Positions 15,495 through 22,886 of a stretch of 27,997 nucleotides of DNA are shown one piece after another. The stretch comes from CAYGZQ01 sp964354375 [NCBI: uncultured Planctomycetota bacterium] (lineage in GTDB: Bacteria; JAJVIF01; JAPKYR01). The stretch is from positions 1 through 27,997 of the forward strand of contig CAYGZQ010000055.1 of the NCBI GenBank assembly GCA_964354375.1, written 5' to 3'. Numbering within the stretch: position 1 is the stretch's first letter; every line of letters begins with the position of its first letter. Position numbers and translations under genes: made by a program. The notes under the pieces are model-generated. The model did not search any database, had not been told where the DNA came from, and was given only the letters and a program-made list of their open reading frames with translations.

Positions 15495-16898
15495 GTGCTG
15501 AAGGACTCGATATATACCCTTCTCGCGCGCTGCTTCGTTATCGTAGGCAAGCTGGTCTACTCGATTTTCATCAACCGGACGCTGGGACCCGGTTTGAAGG
15601 GCGCGTTTGAGCTTATCCAGCTCGCGCCCGACACCCTGGTCCGGTTCGGCAATTTCGGGTTCGATCAGGCGAACACGTACCTCACCGGCAGAAAACCCGA
15701 TACCGTCCCGCGACTTATCTCGAACGCCCTGCGGATGACCCTTGTGATCTCCCTCCCCGCAATAGCCCTCGGAGCGGGCTACATGCTCCTTCCGATGAAT
15801 CAGAAGGTGTTTTTCCATGTGCCTCTATGGGTCGGGTTTCTCGCGCTGATTGTGATTCCGATCTCGATTCTCGACATGCTTCTTGAGGCGATCCTGTACG
15901 GTGAGAACCGCATCTGGGTGAGGAATGTCCACGCGATCCTGCGGATTGTCGCGGCGCTGATATTCATGGGGATCTTTGTGGTCGGCCTGAAATGGGCCGT
16001 AGAGGGGGCAGTGTACGGCTACATACTTATCACCGCCACGCTTTTCAGTTTCTCGTTTCTGATGCTCAGGCACTATCACAAGCCGCGAACTCAGAAGTGG
16101 GACGATAAGCTCGCGAAGGAAAGCTGGCGGTTCGGCAAGTACATGTGGGCCGCGAATTTCGCAAGCTATCTTTTCTACAACGTGGACCGCTGGCTCATAA
16201 ATGCTCTCGCCCACGGCACGACCGACGAGGTACTGGCGCAGGTGGGTCTCTACGGGACCGCGGTGAATGTCATAGTGAACATCTGGATAATTCCCGATGC
16301 GATTCAAACGGCGCTGACTCCGAAAATCACCCAGAAGGGGGAGAGCGAGCGCAGGAAGCTCGTTCCGCCCAGCCTTCGCGCGGTTACCCTCATGGTCCTC
16401 CTGGCGATGGTCCTTCTTGCCGTCATCGCCAAACCCGCGCTCGCCCTGCTTTACAACCGCCCAGGTGCGCCCTGGGATTTCTCCCTCGCCTACACCCCCC
16501 TCATGCTTCTCATGCCGGGCATTTTCACCCTGTCGCTCGCCAAGGTCTTCACCGCCGATTTCTTCAGCAGGGGCAAGCCCCACTACGCGATGTGGGTGTC
16601 GATCACGTCTCTCGTGCTCAATGTCATCTTTAATCTTATTCTCATACCCAGCCCCAGCTCGTGGTCGATTGGAGGTCTGCCGGTTAACGGAATGAACGGC
16701 GCCGCGATCGCGTCCAGCATCAGCTACACCTTCAGTTTCCTGATGTTCCTGTATTTCTACATACGGGAGTCCGGCGAGCGATCGAGGGACATCTTCCTTC
16801 CGAAGAAAAGCGATTTCCAGTTGGTGATAACCTATCTTCGGGCTGCCTGGGGCAGGATCGGCATGGACGACCGTAACGACCGAGAGGTGGGCTCGTAA
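15495..16898 (+). CDS. Wzx-like polysaccharide flippase (triad 2)
   Basis: A 467-residue multi-pass membrane protein of the oligosaccharide flippase superfamily, paralogous to the one at 8468-9871. Shared landmarks are the LGPGLKGAFELIQLAPD segment and FGFDQ (54-58) in the first third, with a similar helix pattern over the full length. A TAA stop is directly upstream in frame, so GTG at 15495 is the first possible start and gives a natural N-terminus (MLKDSIYTLL). There is no Shine-Dalgarno sequence, but a consensus TATAAT is nearby, so translation is probably from a very short leader. The next gene starts on the base after its stop codon. Confidence 0.85.
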   Translation: MLKDSIYTLLARCFVIVGKLVYSIFINRTLGPGLKGAFELIQLAPDTLVRFGNFGFDQANTYLTGRKPDTVPRLISNALRMTLVISLPAIALGAGYMLLPMNQKVFFHVPLWVGFLALIVIPISILDMLLEAILYGENRIWVRNVHAILRIVAALIFMGIFVVGLKWAVEGAVYGYILITATLFSFSFLMLRHYHKPRTQKWDDKLAKESWRFGKYMWAANFASYLFYNVDRWLINALAHGTTDEVLAQVGLYGTAVNVIVNIWIIPDAIQTALTPKITQKGESERRKLVPPSLRAVTLMVLLAMVLLAVIAKPALALLYNRPGAPWDFSLAYTPLMLLMPGIFTLSLAKVFTADFFSRGKPHYAMWVSITSLVLNVIFNLILIPSPSSWSIGGLPVNGMNGAAIASSISYTFSFLMFLYFYIRESGERSRDIFLPKKSDFQLVITYLRAAWGRIGMDDRNDREVGS

Positions 16899-18218
16899 AT
16901 GGCGAGGAAGAATCGCCATCGGGAAAAGCGCGCCGATACGGGAGCATCCCGCGGCAGGATTCTCCTGATCAGCTATTTCTTCCCGCCGACGGTCGGGGGA
17001 GGCGTCTTCCGGCCGCTTGCGATGGTGAAATACCTCAGCCGCATCGGCTGGAACGTAACGGTACTGACTGCGACAACGCCTCGACACTATCCGCGCGATC
17101 CCGCTCTTGAGGAGCAGGTTCCATCGGACGTTGAAGTCATCCGCATCCCCGTTGTCTGGGAGGGCGGCCTGCTGAGGCGTCTTCTCGGGAAGCTCGGCCT
17201 TGACTGGATTCCGAAGCAACTCCTCACGCCGGACGAGCGCATTTTCTGGGCGGAGAAAGCGGCGAATCGGGCCAGGAAAATGCTCAAGGAGGGCGGCTTC
17301 GACTGCGTCTACACGACCGGTCCCCCATTTTCCGTCCCGGTCGCCGGACTCTGGCTGAAAAGAGAGAGCCATCTGCCCTGGCTGGCTGAGTTCCGCGATC
17401 CCTGGACCCTTGCGCCGTATCTCTCGATCCCCAACGCGCATCAGCGTCGATTCGCCGATGACGCGGAGAGCGACCTTATGGAGCTTGCCGATGCGGTCGT
17501 GATGGTCACGCCCACGTTCGCGAGAATGATGAAAGAGAAGTACCCGAAGTCCGCGAGCAAGGTCGGATGCGTGCCGAACGGTTTCGATGCCGAGGATTTC
17601 AGCAGCCTTCCTGTGAAGGACGAATGGCACAACGAAAGCTGCACCGTCGTGGCCTCCGGAACGGTCTTCGGGCGCTACAACATGGACGATTTCCTGACCG
17701 CACTTGAAAACCTGAAATCATCGGACCCGGGAATATACGAGAAGCTCAGAGTGGTGTTCCAGGGACTTCCCGACGTGCGGCTCAATCGACGTCTGCTGGA
17801 AAGCAACCTCACCGGGAGATGCTCATCGCGAGGGTTTGTCGATCATGCCGAGAACATCCGCGATCTCTGGACCGCGGACCTCCTGGTGCTTCCGCTCGCG
17901 GAAGTCCTAAACAGCGAGGGGCATATTCCGAGCCGTGCCTATGAGTATCTTGCAAGCGGCACGAAAACTCTTGCGATATGTCCCGACGGCGACCTGGCGG
18001 ACCTCGTGAATGATTTCCCGCAGGTGACGAGGGTGTCTCCCGGCGACATCGATGGCATAATCGAGGTCCTGAAAGACTCGGTCTCGGAATGGCAGAAAGG
18101 CATCCCGGGTCCCCAGGCCGATCCGAACGCGCTAAGATCTCTCACCCGCAGCGAGCGCGCCAAAGAGATGGATTCGATTCTGAGGGAGATCGCATCAAAA
18201 GTGAAAGCAGAAGCGTGA
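16899..18218 (+). CDS. GT4-type glycosyltransferase (triad 2, type a)
   Basis: A 439-residue GT-B protein with about 20 basic N-terminal residues, then ILLISYFFPPTVGGGVFR, EFRDPW (164-169), PNGFD (226-230) and RAYEYLAS (346-353). It is the paralogue of the enzyme at 7174-8484, with the same motif order and comparable spacing, and likewise lacks a classical E-x7-E pair. It follows the flippase stop with no gap and overlaps the next start as GTGA, so these genes form one transcriptional unit. The basic N-terminal extension could aid membrane-surface binding; this is inference. Confidence 0.85.
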   Translation: MARKNRHREKRADTGASRGRILLISYFFPPTVGGGVFRPLAMVKYLSRIGWNVTVLTATTPRHYPRDPALEEQVPSDVEVIRIPVVWEGGLLRRLLGKLGLDWIPKQLLTPDERIFWAEKAANRARKMLKEGGFDCVYTTGPPFSVPVAGLWLKRESHLPWLAEFRDPWTLAPYLSIPNAHQRRFADDAESDLMELADAVVMVTPTFARMMKEKYPKSASKVGCVPNGFDAEDFSSLPVKDEWHNESCTVVASGTVFGRYNMDDFLTALENLKSSDPGIYEKLRVVFQGLPDVRLNRRLLESNLTGRCSSRGFVDHAENIRDLWTADLLVLPLAEVLNSEGHIPSRAYEYLASGTKTLAICPDGDLADLVNDFPQVTRVSPGDIDGIIEVLKDSVSEWQKGIPGPQADPNALRSLTRSERAKEMDSILREIASKVKAEA

Positions 18219-19354
18219 CGAAAATCCTCTACATAGCTCCGGGCGACAATCCGCACACCTGGAAGTGGGTCGGATGGTTCGGGAGGAAATATCCCGGCGA
18301 GATCGCGCTGCTTGCGTATCAGGCGGGAGCGCCGAAGGAGATGGTCCCCGGAGTCGAGATCATCGAGCCGCACGTACCGCAGTTCAGGATCGCGTCCGTG
18401 GTTAGCTGGTCTGAGATCGGGAGGGTCAGGAGGCTCGTCAGCGAGATTCGCCCGAAACTCCTGCACGTGCTCTGGGCCTACGGATCGGGCACCTATGGAG
18501 CGAGGGCGGATTTCCACCCGACAATCCTGAGCCCGTGGGGAAGTGAGATCACCGTTTTTCCGCACGGATCGGGCTTGAAGGGTGCGATCCAGCGACGGCT
18601 TATACTGGAGGCTTTGCAGAAGGCTGACCGGCTGACGGCAACGAGCCGGTTCCTTGCCCAGGCGATCCATGAGCTTGTCCCCGAAAGAGATGAGCCCGAG
18701 CTTTTCCCGTACGGTGTCGATACATCGATTTTCGATCCCGAGAAAGTAGCCGGACCTCTGGAATTCGAATGGCCGCCTGGGGCGCCGGCGGGAACCGACG
18801 CGATCACCGTCGGATTCTTCAAGGCGCTGAAGCCGAAGTACGGTCCGGAGTTTTTCGTCGAAGCGTTGGCGAAAGCAGCAAAGGAAGTCCCGGGAATTCG
18901 CGCGGTAATGGCGGGCTCGGGTGAGATGCGTAAGGGATTGACTGAGCTGGCAGGGAGATTCGGGATAGAGAACCGCATTGTATTCCCGGGACGGATAAGT
19001 TACTTCGACATGCCGAGGGCGCTTAAGGCGGTCGACATCTTCGCCATGCCCTCTCGCTACGAGGAATTGGGTGTCGCCGCTCTTGAGGCTTCCTCGATGC
19101 GCGTACCGGTGATAGTCACCAGAAAATGGGGCATGGTGGAGGTTGCACAGGAGGGTGTCACCGGCTGTTTCATCGAGCCCGGAGACGTGGACGCGCTCGC
19201 GGAACATCTCGTGAGACTCTCTCGCGATCCCACTCTGAGGCTGAAGATGGGAAATGCGGGAAGGGAATTCGTGCGGGCTGACTTCGAATTCGAGACGATA
19301 ATGCGGTCCGCGGATCGATATTGCGACCGGCTGATCGACGAGTTTTCCAAATGA
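18215..19354 (+). CDS. GT4 glycosyltransferase (triad 2, type b)
   Basis: A 379-residue GT-B enzyme. I place the start at the GTG at 18215, which overlaps the previous stop as GTGA and begins directly with the first beta strand (TKILYIAPGDNPHTWKW). A longer frame would lie inside the previous gene. Motifs are LLHVLWAYG, SPWGSEI (106-112), FPYGVDTSIFDP (164-175), and the retaining GT4 pair Glu283 and Glu291 (E-x7-E) in YEELGVAALEAS. It is paralogous to the enzyme at 9883-11016. The donor sugar is unknown. Confidence 0.87.
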   Translation: MTKILYIAPGDNPHTWKWVGWFGRKYPGEIALLAYQAGAPKEMVPGVEIIEPHVPQFRIASVVSWSEIGRVRRLVSEIRPKLLHVLWAYGSGTYGARADFHPTILSPWGSEITVFPHGSGLKGAIQRRLILEALQKADRLTATSRFLAQAIHELVPERDEPELFPYGVDTSIFDPEKVAGPLEFEWPPGAPAGTDAITVGFFKALKPKYGPEFFVEALAKAAKEVPGIRAVMAGSGEMRKGLTELAGRFGIENRIVFPGRISYFDMPRALKAVDIFAMPSRYEELGVAALEASSMRVPVIVTRKWGMVEVAQEGVTGCFIEPGDVDALAEHLVRLSRDPTLRLKMGNAGREFVRADFEFETIMRSADRYCDRLIDEFSK

Positions 19355-19385
19355 GATTCTGGTATTCTCTTTGACGACAAGAAAA

Positions 19386-20993
19386 ATGGCTGAGCGAAGA
19401 TCCGAGAAAGATCCTTTGACGGGCTTCCTCCCGCCTGAACCGCCGGGGCTGAGATGTCGCTGCTGGTGGATTTTCCTTCTCGCGATTGCCGTCTATCTGA
19501 TCCCCTCTCCCATCGGACGGGGCCATTTCATACTCACAAAATCGGACGCTTACAGCTGGAACGATCAGGCGAGGATCGCCACTGTCGAGAGCCTCGCCGA
19601 GCGCGGCACCATGGCGATCGACTACTCCAAGTGGGGATGGTTCACCGGCGACAAGGTGCTCCTGAGGGAGCATTTCTACTCCACCAAGCCGCCCCTTCTG
19701 AGCGCAATCGGTGCGGTCAGCTACATGGCTTTCCGCTGGGTGGTCAAGCTGTTTACGCATCATGAGATCACCTACATGAAGAATGAGGACATCATCTATC
19801 CGTGGGTGACCCTCACGACCTCGGTCGTCGGCCTCGCTCTCCTTCTCGTCTATTTCTGCCGCGCTCTTCATCTGATCGACATTCCATCCGGCGCACGGTG
19901 GTGGCTGTTCTGGGCGCTCGCGATCGGGAGCCTCTATCCGGCTTACTCGACCGTCTTCAACAATCACACCGTTGCCGGGACCGGAGTTTTTTTCGCCTTC
20001 TACTATGTTCTCAGATATCGTCTCGGAGGTCCGCTCAGGTGGTGGGAAGCGCTACTTGCCGGAATAGCCGCAGGATTCGCCGGGGTGACCGATATTACCG
20101 GCGCGCTTCCGCTCATGGTCTTTTTCCTTCTTCTCCTGATGGTGAAGGATTTCCCACAGGTGCGTTTGTGGCGGTCACGCGCGACCCAGAGAGGCTTCCT
20201 TGCCTTGAGCCTCGCTCTTGCGCTGTCGATCGGCTCGGTTCTGGCGCTCGGTATAGGAACGAGAGGCATCGCGATCCTTGTGATCGCGCCTGTCGTCATC
20301 GGCCTTGCGGTGGGTGCCGTCCTGGCCGGGGCGGGAAAGCCCTCGTCGCTTCTCTACCTTCTCGGCGTCCTCGCCCCCGTGATCGCGCACCTTTTTCTGA
20401 ATTCGAGAGTCACGGGCAACTGGATGCCGACGTATATCCAGTCCGATGTATATATCGCCGTCCCGCCGGGGTATTTCGGCGAGGTGCTGTCGCCCGATGA
20501 AGCAGGCGCACTCATGTGGGCAAGATGGAAGTACGTCGGCACCGCGCTTTTCGGTATTCGCGGGATTTTTATCTACACGCCGGTTCTGTTGATCGGCCTG
20601 GCGTCGGCGACGATAATGTGCTTCCAGCGACTGTGCAGGCTGAGGCTCGAAGCGATTGCGCTGGTGGTCTCCGTTGTGGCCGGATGGGGATGGGTCCTGT
20701 TCTTCGGGTCACCGAATTACGGCGGGACGAGTTACGGTTTCAGGTATGCGCTGGCCGCCACCCCGATGCTCATTTTCTTCAGCTACGGAATCTTCGCCGA
20801 CTGGAACAAGCCCTGGCTCCAGGCGTTACTCCGCAACTTCGTCGTGTGGGGAGCGATTGTCGGCCTTATCGCGATTCCGTACCCGTGGGGTATGGGCGCC
20901 ATGCTTCCTTCGACTCAGTGCAGCATAGTCGGGAATCTCGAAAACATAGGCTTGAATGCGCTGATTGAAATCTCGAAACTCACCGGAGGCTGA
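19386..20993 (+). CDS. GT-C/GT39-like polytopic membrane protein
   Basis: A 535-residue protein with about ten or more hydrophobic segments. The first outer loop holds LTKSDAYSWNDQARIATVES (50-69) and HFYSTKPPLLS (96-106). This layout recalls GT-C enzymes of the GT39/PMT type, where acidic residues in the first loop take part in sugar transfer from a polyprenyl-phosphate donor. Those donors could come from the DPM1-like protein at 5279, but that link is inference. The ATG at 19386 follows a 31-nt gap; a TTG five codons upstream is possible. A role as a Wzy-type polymerase cannot be excluded. The gene converges on the 21027 lipoprotein gene. Confidence 0.75.
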   Translation: MAERRSEKDPLTGFLPPEPPGLRCRCWWIFLLAIAVYLIPSPIGRGHFILTKSDAYSWNDQARIATVESLAERGTMAIDYSKWGWFTGDKVLLREHFYSTKPPLLSAIGAVSYMAFRWVVKLFTHHEITYMKNEDIIYPWVTLTTSVVGLALLLVYFCRALHLIDIPSGARWWLFWALAIGSLYPAYSTVFNNHTVAGTGVFFAFYYVLRYRLGGPLRWWEALLAGIAAGFAGVTDITGALPLMVFFLLLLMVKDFPQVRLWRSRATQRGFLALSLALALSIGSVLALGIGTRGIAILVIAPVVIGLAVGAVLAGAGKPSSLLYLLGVLAPVIAHLFLNSRVTGNWMPTYIQSDVYIAVPPGYFGEVLSPDEAGALMWARWKYVGTALFGIRGIFIYTPVLLIGLASATIMCFQRLCRLRLEAIALVVSVVAGWGWVLFFGSPNYGGTSYGFRYALAATPMLIFFSYGIFADWNKPWLQALLRNFVVWGAIVGLIAIPYPWGMGAMLPSTQCSIVGNLENIGLNALIEISKLTGG

Positions 20994-21026
20994 TTGCCGG
21001 ATTGCAGGCTCCCTCCTGCGAAACGG

Positions 21027-21545
21027 CTACTGACGCTGCTTGCGGGTCGGGTTGTACAGCTGGGGCACGATGCGCTCGCTCCGGTTGCTGAATGCGATGT
21101 CTCCGACCTTGGTGTTGTACTCGCCCTCATCGTCTTTCGCCTTGATCCTCAGCTCGCAGGTGTATGTAACGTCAAGGTATGTCGCGTCCCTGCACGCCAT
21201 TGCGAATGCGCGCACGATCTTCCTGCCGACAGTCTCCCAGTAGGACTTGTCGGTGCCTTGCACAAGCTGTACCTTGATGACGTTGCGATAGACCTCGAAC
21301 GATTCTATGGTCGCCCGTTCCTCGGCGGTCAGGTAGTCTTCATAGTTGAGGTGAGTAGGAGCACCGGGGATGACTCGGGGCTGTATGGCCTGGGAGCTTC
21401 CCGCCGGTGCCTCCGGGGGGGCGTCGACATATGCCTGCATTGACGCCTCGATCTTCTTGTCCGTTATTGTCTTCTGGATACATCCCAGGGCGGCGATCAT
21501 GAGCGCAATAAGAAGAATTACCAGGGGGCGCCTGATTTCGAGCAT
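21027..21545 (-). CDS. Small lipoprotein of unknown function
   Basis: A 172-residue protein with a basic N-terminus, a hydrophobic stretch and a lipobox-like AALGC (Cys22). The mature part begins with a proline- and alanine-rich linker (about 40-60), followed by a mixed alpha/beta region ending in NRSERIVPQLYNPTRKQRQ. An excellent AAAGGAGG lies nine bases before the ATG, and a likely promoter is at 21575-21603. I do not recognise the family. It faces the glycan operon tail-to-tail with a 33-bp gap. Its own promoter suggests expression separate from the response-regulator genes upstream. Confidence 0.75.
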   Translation of the reverse strand: MLEIRRPLVILLIALMIAALGCIQKTITDKKIEASMQAYVDAPPEAPAGSSQAIQPRVIPGAPTHLNYEDYLTAEERATIESFEVYRNVIKVQLVQGTDKSYWETVGRKIVRAFAMACRDATYLDVTYTCELRIKAKDDEGEYNTKVGDIAFSNRSERIVPQLYNPTRKQRQ

Positions 21546-21574
21546 GGGTATGATCCTCCTTTAAGGACACCGAG

Positions 21575-21603
21575 ATTCTAGCAGAGGGATGCAGCGTGGG
21601 CAA
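21575..21603 (-). promoter_or_regulatory. Predicted promoter of the small lipoprotein
   Basis: On the minus strand, TTGCCC (21598-21603) and TAGAAT (21575-21580) are spaced by exactly 17 bp. The -10 box ends 29 nt before the ATG at 21545, with AAAGGAGG between. The hexamer overlaps no coding sequence, but the promoter lies just behind the stop codon of the response-regulator gene at 21619. Confidence 0.42.
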
Positions 21604-21618
21604 ACGATGCTGCGACGA

Positions 21619-22035
21619 TCAACCCGAACCGGTCTGGGAAGCAACACTCTGCTCCGCGAGAAGGCTCCCCACTATGCTGAGGAGCCGGTCGGGCTGAATG
21701 GGTTTGGCTATGTAGTGGGCTGCGCCGCATTTCATGGCCTGGAGGACCGTCGCTTTGTCGACCTCGATGCTGAGAATAATGACCTTCGCGTCGGGGCGCA
21801 GTTGTATGATGCGCCTGGTGGCTTCGAGGCCGTTCATTTTGGGCATGTTGATGTCCATGATGACCAGCTCGGGGTTGAGTTGTCGGAAAAGCCGAACCGC
21901 CTCGAACCCGTTCGTGGCCGTCGCGGCAACATGATGTCCGCCCTCATTCAGAAGAGTGCAGAGAACCCTCACCATCACCTCGCAATCGTCCGCGATGAGG
22001 ATGCCTCGGGGATTTTTCTCTGTGCAGTCGTCCAT
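21619..22035 (-). CDS. Single-domain response regulator (CheY-like)
   Basis: A 138-residue receiver-only protein. The phosphorylation site is complete: Asp16 and Asp17 (IADD) for metal binding, Asp61 (IMDINMPKMNG) as phospho-acceptor, Ser89 (ILSIE) and Lys111 (AKPIQP). The start at 22035 begins MDDCTEKN and has a GGAG about 13 bases upstream; a longer frame to 22074 is less likely. With no output domain it should act by protein contact. It is paralogous to the neighbouring gene at 22077-22631 (both contain RGILI, EAVRLFR and AKPIQPxRLL) and lies 41 nt downstream of it. No histidine kinase gene is in the window. Confidence 0.9.
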   Translation of the reverse strand: MDDCTEKNPRGILIADDCEVMVRVLCTLLNEGGHHVAATATNGFEAVRLFRQLNPELVIMDINMPKMNGLEATRRIIQLRPDAKVIILSIEVDKATVLQAMKCGAAHYIAKPIQPDRLLSIVGSLLAEQSVASQTGSG

Positions 22036-22076
22036 GATCGTCTCAGCTCCTCGATAAAACAGCGCCGTCGGCACTG

Positions 22077-22631
22077 TCAGATAGGCTCCTGTGAACCCAT
22101 CAGATGCTCGATTATCTGCAACAGCCTCTTGGGCTGGATCGGCTTCGCCACGTAATCGTCCACACCGCTCCTGATAGCCCGCACGATCGTCTCCTTGTCG
22201 AGATCGGCGCTTATTACGATGACCTTCGCCATCGGGTCGATCTCTTTGATCTCCCTGATCATCTCGAATCCGTCTGTCTGCGGGTTTGTGATATCGACCG
22301 TCACGATCGACGGCCTGGTCTTGCGAAACAGACGTACCGCTTCCTTGTCGTTCTCCGCGCTCCCCACTACCTGGTAGCCATTGGTGGTCAGGAGGCCGTG
22401 AAGCTGGCGCCTGAGGATGTCGGAGCCGTCAACGATCAGAATGCCGCGGGATTTGTCGATCTCCATGCCCGGCTCATCCTTGGGTCTCCTGCTCTCGGTC
22501 TCCAGCCTGGCCTCCAGGTGCTGCAGTTTCTCGGTCAGCTCTCTGAGCTGTTTCTCGCGCTCCACGCACAGGTTGAGAAGTCCTTCCATGACCTCGAATG
22601 CCTGCGGATTATCCAACCAGTTCGAGTCCAC
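22077..22631 (-). CDS. Response regulator with N-terminal coiled coil and unusual acidic pocket
   Basis: A 184-residue protein. Residues about 17-47 are heptad-rich and highly charged (EREKQLRELTEKLQHLEARL), predicting a coiled coil and hence oligomerisation. A receiver domain follows from about 62. The phospho-acceptor Asp113 (VTVDITNPQTDG), Ser141 and Lys163 are in place, but the usual acidic pair is VDGSD, so the second acidic residue is replaced by Gly69. The start is a GTG at 22631 with GGGAG ten bases upstream; a stop codon lies directly before it. It heads a two-gene run with the CheY-like gene. Weaker metal binding or altered phosphorylation is possible but not shown. Confidence 0.85.
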   Translation of the reverse strand: MDSNWLDNPQAFEVMEGLLNLCVEREKQLRELTEKLQHLEARLETESRRPKDEPGMEIDKSRGILIVDGSDILRRQLHGLLTTNGYQVVGSAENDKEAVRLFRKTRPSIVTVDITNPQTDGFEMIREIKEIDPMAKVIVISADLDKETIVRAIRSGVDDYVAKPIQPKRLLQIIEHLMGSQEPI

Positions 22632-22886
22632 TCAGAATTCGCTCCCGACACACTGACCCATGAGTGCCTTCACTCAAGCGTCTCAGGGATGCGACCCGAT
22701 GCGATGTCCGCTCACGGAAAAGCTTCGAGTACCGTCGATTCCGGGTATTCGCTCCCTACAACATTATCGGCGTTCGGAGGGGCCCTATCCTTATCGCGCC
22801 TTAATCTCCACGGAGGTTTGCCGAACCGCTTAAGTCTCGTTTGGACGGATGACAATCGATTGATTCCGACTAAGCCCGATTGTGCG

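Noticed and set aside
15825-17630. 601-residue minus-strand reading frame
   Set aside because: It is antisense to the second flippase and the following glycosyltransferase, with a composition typical of a shadow frame.
21005-21020. GCAGG/CCTGC stem after the GT-C gene as a terminator
   Set aside because: It is only five base pairs, with no T-tract on either side.
22764-22771. GCCGATAA on the minus strand, identical to a flagellar sigma28 -10 element, upstream of the response regulators
   Set aside because: No matching TAAA element lies at the required 15-bp spacing, and the distance to the start is over 130 nt.
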